NCBI GenBank assembly: GCA_014898415.1
Contig: RCTD01000022.1
Coordinates: forward strand, 372,001 to 436,000
From: Stromatinia cepivora
Lineage: Eukaryota > Ascomycota > Leotiomycetes > Helotiales > Sclerotiniaceae
Reading direction: 5' to 3'
DNA length: 64,000 nucleotides
The notes below the pieces were generated by a model. That model saw nothing but the letters and a program-made list of their open reading frames with translations, did not search any database and was not told the origin of the DNA. A program made the translations under genes and the position numbers. Shown piece by piece: positions 1 to 10,480 of this stretch. Within the stretch, counting starts at the first letter, position 1. The number at the start of each line of letters is the position of its first letter.

Positions 1-363
1 AGGGAGTTGTCCCCAGGAGAGATAAACCAACAGTGGTGCGACATGGAGCCTCAAATCTGTACATTTTTAAGTCCTGAACATAAAAATCGATTATTTCGGA
101 AGCCGACCGAAGTCGAATCAGAGGCGCAAAATCCTCAATAGGGCACAGTCAATGATTCTTCGAGATTGCAGAAGATTCCGTGTGAATATATTTTGTGGAT
201 AGCTTCGAATGATTCCGGAGGGTGTATAAAAAAGATGAAGATATCTTGATCAGTTTGTCTGACAACTCCAGTGCCTAAGCCTTGGAACGAGTGCATCTAT
301 ATTCCAAATATTTTCATTGAAAACAACCCAACATTCTTGCAAGTGGTGTAAGCATCAGTATAT
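1..363. other. Intergenic, left edge
   Basis: Downstream flank of the minus-strand 2EXR gene. No open frame of note, no repeat and no RNA gene was seen. A TATAAAAAA run near 224-232 could be a promoter element, but no gene follows it in either direction inside the window. Confidence 0.5.
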
Positions 364-1491
364 TCACCACAGCCACGGAGTGATTTGAGTGAATGGTAGT
401 AATACGATTATTATCCCAAGTGCCACTAGTCGAGTAACAAGAGGGTGATGGCAAATCCCCCATGTTAGATCGCATGACGACTTGCACTTATTTAGTAATT
501 TTTTGCCTTTAAGCTTTTGAAGCTCTTTACGTAAATGCCTTGGCATCGACCAAGTATGTAAGTTGGCTTCCATATTCTCCCCAATAACAACGTCCTCTGT
601 CGCCTTCAGACACTCTTTGCAAAAGCCGAATCGGCTACACTTCAAGTCGACTGAGCGAGAAATATCAATACCCGCAGCGTCGGAACGTTTCATGACTAAA
701 TTCTTGGAAAGACGTAGTTCCTTTACCAACTCCTTGAACTCTTCTCTTCTTTCCGTGCGAGATTCGTCACGGGTGTTTCGTTCCATATGGATGATCAATG
801 TCATTCTCTCCTTGGGCGGCGATTTCTTATCACCCATAAAAATGAGTCCTTTATCAAATAAAAATTTATCGTATATTCCCGGGGTCATCAGTTGATGGAG
901 AAACCCACTCATGAAATTCCGCAAGTCTTTGGATGATTTTGAAAGAGGGGCATAAACCTTCTTCTGATAGAAAAAAGATTCCCAGCACCACAAGTCATGA
1001 TTTTGAGAGATATACATTGATTTTGATGAGCTCAAATTGTACTGCAACCTGCCTATTTTTTGTAGACGGCTTTGAGGTAGGTAGTGTTCTCGGAGAATTA
1101 CTTGCAACGATTTTTGAACTTTATAATGGCGAAGCCCAATCTCTCTAGCTTTCTTAGATACATGCAAAATTGCTGGTGTATGGCGACAGCCAGGAATCGT
1201 GATCCAATCGTAGACAACATCGTCACTATATTTACGAGGCCAAAATGGAAGTTCGTCAGATGGAGGATCGTCATAAAAAATTTCGGTATCGTCAACTTCT
1301 TCCAGCTTCTTCTTCAAAAACCCCCATTTTTTATTCCTCTTTGATCTGATGTTCCATTCTCTATGGAAAACAGGTCGTGGCTCGATGGAAAATTCCCAAA
1401 TATCGTTTTGTAACTCAATTGGGAGACGTTCAAAAGGGTGAAATGTGCTAAATTTGCCGCCGATATGAGCTTTAGCCAAGACATTCTTCAT
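364..1491 (-). CDS. 2EXR domain-containing protein
   Basis: Single-exon gene of 375 residues. The N-terminal segment (about residues 15-45) contains FHPFERLPIELQNDIW followed by EPRPV, the signature of the 2EXR domain, a family greatly expanded in Leotiomycetes and without a known biochemical role. The middle is basic and polar, with a conserved-looking W-I-T-I-P block near residue 95 (PGCRHTPAILHVSKKAREIG) where family members usually have a second motif. The C-terminus ends in a hydrophobic stretch (about residues 350-370, VALGIIIVLLPF) that could be a membrane segment; this is unusual for the family, so the end may be mis-spliced. The start is the first ATG of the frame, immediately before the domain. 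Function is unknown; the family assignment rests on the motif alone. Confidence 0.75.
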   Translation of the reverse strand: MKNVLAKAHIGGKFSTFHPFERLPIELQNDIWEFSIEPRPVFHREWNIRSKRNKKWGFLKKKLEEVDDTEIFYDDPPSDELPFWPRKYSDDVVYDWITIPGCRHTPAILHVSKKAREIGLRHYKVQKSLQVILREHYLPQSRLQKIGRLQYNLSSSKSMYISQNHDLWCWESFFYQKKVYAPLSKSSKDLRNFMSGFLHQLMTPGIYDKFLFDKGLIFMGDKKSPPKERMTLIIHMERNTRDESRTERREEFKELVKELRLSKNLVMKRSDAAGIDISRSVDLKCSRFGFCKECLKATEDVVIGENMEANLHTWSMPRHLRKELQKLKGKKLLNKCKSSCDLTWGICHHPLVTRLVALGIIIVLLPFTQITPWLW

Positions 1492-2155
1492 GGATTTGGG
1501 AAATCGATGCTTGACTTTCGGAGCTTGACCCTGCTTCTTAGAAGCATCTGATCAACATTAGTAAATCTATATTAGAAAGAAAGGGGTGACAACGCAGTAT
1601 TGGTGTAAAGATTGGGTTGGTGACAGATATTAGACGAAGTTGTTAACCAAAATGTGGCGGAAATAGGGACGGCAAAAGGCAGTATTCGATGTGCGAAAAA
1701 TCCAAATAGCAATTTTTTTTTACGCTAGATTGTGGAAAAGAATGCGCAGATTACTTGAGATGATCGTGGTTACTGTGAAAAACAAAAGAAAGTATCGTGG
1801 TAATATATACTCACTACCAGTTTTGGAACCCATGAGCCCTTTCATTGTTTCCGCTCAAGCTTTTTTGACAAAATATGTCGAGATATTGAAGTAAAATGAA
1901 ACAGAGAGATGAAAAGATATTTAAGAACAAGAAAAGAAGATTAAACAAAAATATTGTGTGTGGGTTCAGAGTTTATTTCATAATGCAATGTGTTCATACC
2001 GTCATAACGCCACTCCGTACCGTAGTGTTGATGGCGTCTGGACTTCCGAAGTGAAAAATCCCCCGGTTTCCCCCTCACATCTCCTATTTTATACTAACAG
2101 TTTCCCTAACCCCGATCACATTAGACTTCTTCAAAAATGTGGAGCTAAAATCTTG
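1492..2155. other. Intergenic between 2EXR and ankyrin-like genes
   Basis: AT-rich sequence with no supported gene. A 95-codon plus-strand frame at 1958-2245 has no recognisable domain and runs into the MITE that begins at 2164, so it is not called. Confidence 0.5.
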
Positions 2156-2163
2156 AAAGGTCC

Positions 2164-2336
2164 TAGTGTACCCAATAGTCCAGACTGTAGTCCCGTAGAT
2201 TCTCTAATGTTTGTGTGCTTGAAAATCCTTCAGTCGATTCGATAACTTCATTGTTCTAAACAAGTTCAACAATCAAAATGACTCCAATGTTTGAACGACC
2301 CTTATTGTTGGTCAATAATTCGGACTATTGGATTTG
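2164..2336. mobile_element. hAT-like MITE copy 1, overlapping a gene stop codon
   Basis: 173-bp element. The left end reads TAGTGTACCCAATAGTCCAG and the right end, reversed, CAAATCCAATAGTCCGAATT; both are diverged versions of the family terminal repeat CAGGGTATCCAATAGTCCGG. The flanks AAAGGTCC (2156-2163) and AAGGCTCC (2337-2344) agree at 6 of 8 positions and look like a decayed 8-bp target duplication. The element has no coding capacity. It overlaps the 3' end of the ankyrin-like gene and supplies its last seven residues and stop codon. Confidence 0.7.
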
Positions 2337-5128
2337 AAGGCTCCAGGCATAGTGTAAGTAGGGCATTCGGCTTCCTCTTCCAATAAACGAAGCAGTTCGA
2401 GACGTTTTCTTTCCTCTTTTGGGATGTAAGGTGGAAAATTCGGCGGCTCAAAATTTTCGAATTCCCATGCCACACAAACTCCGTCCTCGCATTTCCTTGG
2501 ACAGACTATGCGGTAGGGTAGAGGATCTATAATACCATTATTAGTATAGTATTTATAAATATTAGAATCGATTTGAACATTCAAATAAATTCAACCATTC
2601 AAATCATTTCAAAGATTCATAACTTTTCAAACAACGAAAACCTCGATCTGATTGCTAATCCAGACTACTGGACACCAAGGGAGAACTTACCAAAAGAACT
2701 TTCCGCTCCATTCCCATTAGTGCGAACGATGATACCATGCCTAACACCAATTGTCCCGGCTAATGCCGAACAACGATCCACGATGTCCTGTGCCTTTCCT
2801 GTCCTAATTGACCGGAGTTTGCGTCGCCATTCAAGATCTACTTTGTTCATATCGGATATATATGTAGGCTGTTGACACCTATCGCAAGGACGGCAACCCA
2901 TTGGATTGAATGGTTTGGGGAGTTTTGGGAGCGTCAATTCTTGCTCGAACAATGCAAGAAGCGTCTGTTGAGTCCATCCATTACTTTTCCATGCCCCGGC
3001 TTCTAGTTCCCGAGCGACAAAATCTGATATATCGAACCCGAGCTCTTTCAGAAGTCTACGCCAAACCAAAAACCCTTCCAAATCATACATTGCCAACGAC
3101 GTGGGTGTCTCTCTTCCGTAAACCTGTGATGGTGAGGGATCAATGTAAAGATGAAGATCAGCGGTTGTGCTTTTATCAATAATGGTCTTCATCGTGAGAG
3201 GTTCTTGTATTAGCAGGAGCCTCCTAATGGCGCGCTGAATAACAGATCTATTTTCGTTACCGCAAAGCTTGCCCGGAATATTGCGCAGAGACCAATGCAA
3301 TACTGCGCCATCATATCCCATACTCAATAATTCAGAAAAAAGACCATTAAAGTTGTAATTGGTGCGATGGAAAAAGGACGCCAAATACTGCAAAATTACA
3401 AGAGCCGCCTCATTCCTGTTTGCGACGTCCATATCCATTGTTCTGTTTGGTCTATAAAATAGAAACAGTCTTCCAATAGCCCAAAAGTTAACATCATCGT
3501 CTAGAAAATCGTGATGAGCCAACAGATTTGCTAGTGCCAATTTTAACTTTATGTTGTGGCAGTCACCAAAATAAAGATTCCAAATCGGTTTCCTAGTTTG
3601 CGTGTTAGCATAAAATCAACAACTAGGCATCCAATAGAATAGTCCGAACTAGCAGGCTAGATATGAGAGCTTCTAATGTCCAAACACCTAAAAGTGTGTT
3701 GAATATCTGAACGAACCCGATAATCCGATTAAATTTCATTCTCTTAAGTGAATTCAACTCATCAAGTGAATTCAATCAATCTCTTAAGATGTAATCATGA
3801 ACAATCCTTCATCGCAGCACTATAATCCGGACTATTGGAAACACTGAAAACGGAAAAATTCATTACCTTCGATCTGCCCAATCCATCTCCTGTACATCCG
3901 CACCCTCCGAAAGCAGCAGTGCAGATATGTCCAATTGATGATGAAGCACAGCGTACTAAATAAGTCAGCAATTGCAGAGAGACCCAGCGTAGCCAGCATT
4001 ACCCATAAAGGTGTCCTTCCTAAAGGATCCTTATCATAAGGAGAAGCATCTCCTCGACTCAATAATGTTCTTATCCCGTCGAGATTCCCTTCACGGCAAA
4101 ATTCGAATATCAAGGCACTTTCGGGCACGGCACGAAAAGGCTGGAGTGAGTACTGCCATCCTCTTGATGCTAGGGCCGATAATTTGACGCCATATGCCAT
4201 GCCAATCCTGGCAAGCCACTTTGAAGGGTACAAGATTAGTTGAGATTCTGCCTGCACATTTTTCTTGGCCCCTGATGCATGGACAACCCGCTCCCGAACC
4301 TCCTGAGACACAGTCCATATATTCGAGAATGGTCCCGTAATCTGACGCCCCTTTTTTCCATATACATGCCGTTCGCGCGGGCCAACATCTGCAAGCTGAG
4401 GGGTATCTGCGTATCCGGGTGGTGATTGATCGTGTTGCGTACCATGGCCTTGTTCAATGAAGCGCTGTCTCGTTGTGGCAGGGTGGAATGGCACAAGGCT
4501 CTCATTGAGATATCCCGAAGCCAGCAGATTCTGTTTTTCTGCCAAGCTCTTTGCCAGCTCTCGTTCTGTTATTTGCATGCTTTGGAATATCTGAGTGTTA
4601 GCATGAGACGTCTTTTGGTTGAATTGATAAACGTTGGATGTTGAAAATGGGCGCGCTCTATCAAAGATCAATATCTGTTCAACGCATGCCTAGCTGAAAT
4701 TCTTACAAAAGACTATTGTTTTGTGCTAGTAGTATGGTCAATTTCGCGTCCGAGATAGATCTTTGCAAAGAGTCTATTTCAGCTTTTTGCAATACAATCT
4801 TCCACGCTGCCCATTTCCGTTTGCGTAGCTTTTCAGATTTGAGATTATTTCTTGTGTTTTCAACCTTCGAATAAAGTTTGAAAACTTTGGAGCTACAATC
4901 TGCCAGCGCTTCATCAAATATATCAGAAAATGAGTTGCATTGCGCTAGCTCGTGGCTTTGTGTCAAAATCTTGGACAGAAGTCCAAGTTCTTGGAAAATC
5001 CTCGTAATATTATCGGGAGCATCTTCGACTGCTTTCCAAAAGTCGACTAACTTGTGAATAGTCTCTGCAAGCTGAACAGCAAGAGACACAACAGCAAACA
5101 CAGCGGAAGCACTAGAAAGGCCATCCAT
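2312..5128 (-). CDS. Fungal N-terminal helical domain / ankyrin-like protein (tandem copy 1)
   Basis: Five exons on the minus strand: 5128-4707, 4657-4003, 3955-3867, 3592-2691 and 2526-2312, giving 760 residues. The N-terminus (MDGLSSASAVFAVVSLAVQL, residues 1-20) is the helical fungal N-terminal domain found on NLR-like and ankyrin proteins (SesA/HeLo-like or PigL_N type; the exact family is uncertain). Around residues 300-390 there are ankyrin-like pieces (GRTPLW, then YAVLHHQLDISALLLSEGAD across an intron). The C-terminal third has paired cysteines (CRPCDRC) and a charged FPPYIPKEERKRLE segment shared with the downstream paralogue. Introns 3 (3593-3866, 274 bp) and 4 (2527-2690, 164 bp) are enlarged by MITE sequence; introns 1 and 2 are 49 and 47 bp. 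The last seven codons come from a third MITE. The start was chosen because the paralogue has the same M-x-GLSSASA start. A role in non-self or stress signalling is possible by family only. Confidence 0.65.
2570..2678. mobile_element. hAT-like MITE copy 2, one-ended, in intron 4
   Basis: One terminus is clear: read on the minus strand it begins TTGGTGTCCAGTAGTCTGGA, seven bases after the donor GTAAGTT of intron 4. Its interior matches the long MITE copy at 37102-37329 (the same order of GATCT, GTTTTC and TTTGAA-rich blocks). The opposite terminal repeat was not found, so the far boundary is approximate and this may be a truncated copy. Confidence 0.55.
3624..3846. mobile_element. hAT-like MITE copy 3, inside intron 3 of the ankyrin-like gene
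   Basis: 223-bp element. The left end is TAGGCATCCAATAGAATAGT, with a small insertion in the terminal repeat; the right end reversed is CAGTGTTTCCAATAGTCCGG, carrying the CAGTG start common in hAT elements. No matching target duplication is visible (TCAACAAC versus AAAACGGA), so the copy is old or the ends have moved. Without it the host intron would be 51 bp. Donor and acceptor both lie outside the element. Confidence 0.65.
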
Positions 5129-5817
5129 GACGAATGACACTGTTGGAAAGTAGCGGGCAGGATAAGCTACATTGAAATATGACGATTGTGCGCGAAGCCT
5201 CATATAAGGCATACATCTTGTGTACCCAGTCTGTAGAGTTGGCACTGCCTCCTTAAACTAGGTCGATGTGGCAGGCGCGTAATGTATCCAGGGGGCATGT
5301 CGATCCAACAGTTCAGTAGCCCTGTCATGCATCTCGCTTCTGCAACCCACCACATCAAATAAATTGATTCGATATCAGCAAACGACACCGGTTTCAGCTG
5401 CGAAACAAGATGCAGATTTCAAAATTTGAATGCTTCGGCAGATTTGTAACAATTCTTCTTGATCATGAAAATTCTTCAAATTCAGCCCATGCCCATGACT
5501 CGGAGAAAAAAATAAAAAGCAAGATACAAATACTAAAAGGCTATTTGATTGTCAAATCTGAAATGGAACTTGTAAATTGTTATGAGGCTATGAAGCGAAA
5601 GGGATCATTTGATTGTCAGATCTAAAATGAGGCTTTGAAGCGTAAGGGATCATTTGATTGCCGAATCTGACAAGCATTTAAATTTGAAGGACCATTCATT
5701 CAAATGTGACATGAGCCTTTGAAATCTTAGGGGTCATTTGACTGTCAGGTCTATTTGAATTGGAAGATTAAAGACTAGACTAGGGTCTTCGGCCTTTTCT
5801 CCCAGTCGTGAGCCATA
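5129..5817. other. Intergenic between tandem paralogues, with duplicated upstream sequence
   Basis: Upstream region of copy 1 and downstream of copy 2. Part of it (around 5310-5380, containing TCAGTAGCCCTGTCA) resembles the region upstream of copy 2 (around 8130-8190, TCAGTAGCCCTATCA), showing that promoter sequence was duplicated together with the gene. Confidence 0.6.
5537..5757. repeat. Degenerate tandem repeat
   Basis: Four diverged copies of a unit built around GGGATCATTTGATTGTCAGA occur at about 5540, 5605, 5650 and 5730, some joined by a GAGGCTTTGAAGCG segment. Spacing is irregular (about 50-80 bp). No terminal inverted repeat or coding potential is evident. Confidence 0.6.
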
Positions 5818-7998
5818 TCAAAACGCCCCAGGCATCTTATAAGTGGGACATTTTGCTTCCTCCTCTGCTAAAAGTAGTTCCTCAAGGCGTTTCTTTTCCT
5901 CCTTGGAAATATATGGCGGAAATCCTGGCAAATCCTCCGAATCATTTTCAAATACGTCGTGAACAGAAATGATATCACGGCACCTGTCAGAACATACAAA
6001 GCGATAGGGTAATGGTGGCCATGTTTTCTGTTGACTGTATGATGTATGATGCTCATTTCCGTCGACACTTACGCCCACGGATGAGCCGTCCCTGACATCT
6101 GTTGTATGCGAGTAGAGTGGTATTTGAGCACGACCAGTTCTGATCTCTCGGAGCTGTCTTCTGAAGATATCGAGATGGTCGCATCTGTCACATACAAGGA
6201 ACCCATGAAAGGGTCTTCTTCCATTGTAGCTCGGTGTGTTGAACTGATGCCGGAACAAGGCTTTCAACGTTGCTTTGGTCCAACCCATGAGGTCAATTGA
6301 TTCGCACCAATCTCCCGCTCGATGAAGGTATCCATATCCTGTTCACACTGTCTTCATGTGTCTCGAGATTTCCCTTGATTCTGCTTATTAGCCAATGGAT
6401 GAGGCTTCCATGATGACCGCTCGATATCATTTCTCGAAGATAACTAATCGCAGCAGTATTACCTGTGCGTAGAGATGGAGTTAATGCTTTAAACACACAT
6501 AACATGTTGTCTGAGATTTCTTCTTGGATCATATTGAGTCGTTTGCTTGGGGTATAGAATATCGATAAGCGACCAATAGTGCCATATATATTAACACCTC
6601 TATACTTTGAGTAAACTTCCAGAGTCTCAATCAGGGCGATTTTTCGACGAGCATCAAGCACGACAGGGTTCTGCCATAGGTTGATTGTATTGGCTGTATT
6701 CTTGGCTCCGGCGGCAATTAAAATTCTCGCGACGTCGACTTGGCCATGGTTAACGGCAGTCTGCAACATTGGAATGATTAGCTACAAGAAGCCGTAGGGA
6801 GCATGAGAAACCTACCCACAACGGCGTTTTACCCTGAGGGTTTTCACACTCAAGAGAAGCATCGCCACGATCCAAAAGAATTTTGACACCGGCAACATTG
6901 CCTTGTCGGCAAAGATCAAAATTCAATGCATCTTCCGGAACGGCACTAAAGGAGGAGAATGTAAACATCCAGCCGTTATCAACGGTTGCCGACATGCGAA
7001 TCCCCACAATTACGCCAAGGCGATACAGCCATTTCGCTGGGTGGAATACTATGCCAATTTTCGTCTCTACGGTTTCGTGAGAACTCAATTCATGTGCACT
7101 TGTAGTTTTGGTCGAAGCGGAGCTGACTCGAAATGAGAAAATAGGTGTCTGGCCATCAGTCTCCCACAATCTAGTTTTCGACGATGTATGACCAATGATC
7201 TGTTGCTTGAAAGCATCGGCCGAGCTTGTAACTTCTTCCAAAATTGCAGGTGAACTTTTTTGTAAGATCATGGCGTTTCGTGCATCGATCGTTGTACCAG
7301 TAGACTGAGAATAACCATGACTCTTCTTATCTCGATGAAAATCTAGTAAGCTTAGGTCTGTGGTCTCCTCTTCCTCCAAGAGCATGGAAGAAGCATATGT
7401 TGAAGGTAGCGATTCGGACCTGTGCATAGGTTTGAGGTTATGCGAATATTGTACAACAAACTCCTGTATGGCGCTTATGCTTTTCGAAGTTTCTTCTTGG
7501 TGTCGGAGAGCCATTTCTATTGAAAGTGGAAAATTGAGTTTAGGAACTGAAGGACATTGAATAAAGATAACATACGAGATAGCACCTTGCTGAATCATCT
7601 GTACAGCCACCAAAGATTCTCCTACCGACGTACGCATCTTCTTGATTCCTTCATTTTTTAGAGTGACTTTGAGTGCGGCCCACTTCCTTTTACGAGAAGA
7701 AGACGACGTGAAGGCAACCATTGTGGGATGTAGTTTTGAATGAAGATTTTCAATCCTTTTTTGGCATTTGCTGAAGATACGCTGGGCAATCAGATCATGG
7801 GCTATGTTGAGCAAACTTTTTCTGGTTCTTCACTAGAAAGGCTGACAGGAGTTCTAGATCAGAAAAAAGTTCACTAACATCTCCTGGGGCATCTTCGATA
7901 GCTTGCCAAAACTCCACTAACTTTTTGACACTTTCGGCTAACTGCACGGCGAGAGATATGACAGCAAAGGCAGCTGAAGCACTGGAAAGACCTTCCAT
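5818..7998 (-). pseudogene. Ankyrin-like protein, tandem copy 2, frameshifted
   Basis: Paralogue of the gene at 2312-5128. It has the same N-terminal domain (MEGLSSASAAFAVISLAVQL) and the KRKWAALK segment. A GKTPLW / TAVNHGQVDVARIL ankyrin piece is split by a 50-bp-class intron at about 6780-6830, at the same position as intron 2 of copy 1. The C-terminal FPPYISKEEKKRLE block follows. Frames break at least twice. Near 7795-7814 exon 1 runs into TGA, while homologous sequence resumes in another frame with about ten residues missing relative to copy 1. Near 6340 roughly sixty residues are missing and the frame shifts again before GMTKATLK-like sequence (GWTKATLKALF). The first intron region (about 7520-7585) also fits poorly in phase. 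An assembly error or undetected introns could explain one break, but hardly all. Confidence 0.6.
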
Positions 7999-8306
7999 TT
8001 TGAAAGAAGAAACGCAATACAAATAATTAAATGCAAAAGAGATGATTGTGCGAGAGCGTGAGGCTTCATCAAAGGTTAAAATATCGTTCGACATTGTTCC
8101 CAATGAAGCGCCCGGCGCTTGTTTATCCACGTCAGTAGCCCTATCAGCGAACTCCGCTTCCACAGTTCTACCACACCTCAAAAATTAATTGGATGTGGGT
8201 TGATGGTAATGGTTTCAGTTGACTGAAGATGGAAAAATTTGATTATATCCTTGAAAAAGTTCTTTTGCCGCCACTGCCATTTGTTTTCACCCATGCGATG
8301 AGATCC
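7999..8306. other. Intergenic, upstream of tandem copy 2
   Basis: Contains sequence similar to the region upstream of copy 1 (see 5129-5817). No other feature was recognised. Confidence 0.5.
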
Positions 8307-9715
8307 TTATCTTTTTGGCCTTCCAAGACCTTTAAGTCGTAGATAAACATCACAGCCCCATCCATAAAGTGACTGGATTTCAATGCCACCCCCAAAATAT
8401 TCAGCATATGCTCTTCCGAGGGGCAGTCCGTATCCTAATCCAGCGATCGAGCTACTCTCGCCTCCAGCACCTGATAAAACATTCAATGCATCCATATTCC
8501 CATTGCTGTGGCTTTGTCCAGGTAATTCGTCTTCTTCCGAGAATGTCGTGAATGAATAGGACCATACGTTTGGTAATACCTCTGGGCTAATTCCTCCTCC
8601 TCGGTCTCGAATACGGATCGTAATACCAGGCGCGGAATCCTCAAAGGGTTTGATCGGAGAGTTAGGATTATCATCTAGAATAATACCTGAGCTAGACTTG
8701 TTCAGCAAATCATTTACCGCAGAGAGCTCTGGCTCTGCAACTATCGTTATGACTACTGGTTCATTAGATCTACCAGACTCGACGGTCGCACGGAATGCAT
8801 TTTTCAATAATTCAGTAATTATATATTCTAAGTGCACTGGCACAAATGCAAACGTTGTCTCCGGCTCCCCATCTATAATCCAACTTGGTCGGACGCCGTA
8901 CTTGAGCTCGCAGATTTCCGACACAAAATTGCCACACGAATTTACTATTGACGCTGGGTTAAGGGCTGTATCTATAACACCAATATAAGATGAAGAACTT
9001 CCAGGGTCGGGTTCAATATGGCTTCCTTGATGTGCTTGAGATGAAAGATGTAATGCGATGTGTTGCTCTGCAATCAATCGAGTGCCTATCCGGGCGCGAA
9101 GATGCTCGTCCAAAAACCGTGTTACTTCGGTCGGGCTTATATATTTCCTGCTTCAAGGGAAACCTCTGGCGAGGGTTGGAATGGTATGCGAGTGTGTTTC
9201 GACAAGGTCCGCCAATACCTCCGTGAATCGTATCTCATCTTCCAACGTAGATATGGTTTTGTATGGTAATAGTGTTGACAAGGAATGGAGATAATTGTTG
9301 TAAATCCTCGAAATATTCGGATTGGAGACGACTATGAAAGGCAGGTTCCGCAAAGCTTGTATTCGGTGCGCAAGGCGATTCGGGAGGAGATCGAGGGTAA
9401 AGTTTGCAGATGAAAACAATGCTACCGTTGATAGCGGCGGTCGGCCATGTCTGCAAGCTAAGTAAGCATGTATACACATATCAAGCAATGTCCAAATCCA
9501 CACTTCACTAGATCTTCCAGGCTCAATGTATGCAATGGCTTGCTAGCAAGTCTTGCTATCTCATTATCTGCGATGATAGTTGAGCTTGGTGGATGTGACC
9601 ATTTATGGGCTGATGGGGATGGGTAACGATTGAGGCTGGCATATCTAAAAAACGATCTTGAATGGCAGATATTCTGGGCACGATAAGACCGCGAAAGTGG
9701 AAGGTAACAATTCAT
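8307..9715 (-). CDS. Mitochondrial pyruvate / branched-chain ketoacid dehydrogenase kinase with an in-frame TGA
   Basis: Two exons, 9715-9504 and 9450-8307, joined by a 53-bp intron (LVK|HGRPPLS). The product would phosphorylate and inactivate a mitochondrial 2-oxoacid dehydrogenase complex. The N-terminus (MNCYLPLSRSYRAQNICHSR) is basic and hydroxylated like a mitochondrial presequence. The BCDHK adaptor-type domain follows, then the GHKL ATPase motifs: N-box ELLKNAFRATVE, G1 DRGGGI and G2 GLGYGLPLGRAY. One TGA at 9153-9155 lies in frame in the conserved segment, between LARGFP and SRKYISPTEV, where relatives read FLE or similar. Everything on both sides remains in the same frame (451 codons plus stop). 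The gene is therefore either a recent pseudogene, affected by a local sequence error, or read through. An upstream in-frame ATG at 9850 is a less likely start. Confidence 0.75.
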
Positions 9716-10114
9716 GACAGCATTGGTGATGTGTGTGTTTCGTGTGGAAAATTTAGTGTACGGTCGGAATATTGTTGACACAAGAAAGTTGTTAAGAACC
9801 CCGAAAAACCTTGTGACAAAAGAGCATAGTTCTAATTCCGTAAATGGCATCTTTCACAACAACGTATATACAACAATAGCATCACAGCTTTAAGCAATGA
9901 CATCAGAAGCATCCAAATAGTGGATTTAAAATTATTCTTTTTCTATATATATATATATCAAACAATTCAAGCTGCTCTTTCTAATCTTCTTGGGTTGTAA
10001 CTTGCCCATTCCCATCCTCAATTGTTTTGAAAGTCTTATTTTTCATGATAGTAGATACGGAAACAGAATCATCAGGGAAGTCGACACTATGTAATCCATC
10101 CGATCAGTACATGC

Positions 10115-10117
<3 letters not shown>
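9716..10117. other. Intergenic, promoter side of the kinase gene
   Basis: AT-rich, with a (TA)n run near 9945-9958. No gene is supported; a short plus-strand frame at 10027 runs straight into the GA microsatellite and is not called. Confidence 0.5.
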
Positions 10118-10160
<43 letters not shown>

Positions 10161-10225
10161 GAGAGAGACAGAGAGAGAGAGAGAGACAGAGACAGAGAGA
10201 GAGAGACAGAGAGAGAGAGACAGAG
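10118..10225. repeat. (GA)n microsatellite with CAGA interruptions
   Basis: About 105 bases of GAGAGA interspersed with ACAGAG units, 16 bases beyond the stop codon of the small inhibitor-like gene. Confidence 0.95.
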
Positions 10226-10240
10226 TAATGAACAGCACTC

Positions 10241-10480
10241 TTACATAAATCCCCAATCAAAGTCATTGCCCTCTGCTATACTACCTCCATGGTCTTTGGC
10301 GGCTTTGATAGCCCTACTGTGTGTCAGTATATGCAGACAGTGATGTAAAATAGACTTGCTCTTCGTATTTCTCAGGGTCTTTAGACCTGGTAGAATCCTC
10401 ATCAAGGGTGATCTAGGTGCTGAATCAGTACATTAGATGATAGATATCTGATCAATGTTAATTACAATGTATTGTGGCAT
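10241..10480 (-). CDS. Very short proteinase-inhibitor-I9-like protein
   Basis: Hand-built model with three exons: 10480-10466, 10412-10387 and 10313-10241, giving 37 residues. The product begins MPQYIITLDEDST and continues AIKAAKDHGGSI. This resembles the start of fungal I9 inhibitors (PBI2-like, subtilisin-propeptide fold), which usually begin MPxYIVTLK and have AAKxHAKxxGG. The usual LIKGF half is absent: the frame ends EGNDFDWGFM. In favour of a real gene are a TATATA box at 10631-10636, about 150 bases before the ATG, a long CT-rich leader, an A/G-rich splice context and in-phase junctions. Against it are the short length and the second intron's weak donor (GTCTAA). Two acceptors three bases apart (10314, 10317) both keep the frame. 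Confidence 0.4.

Noticed and set aside
1958..2245. 95-codon plus-strand frame
   Set aside because: No domain, and its second half is MITE sequence; composition does not look coding.
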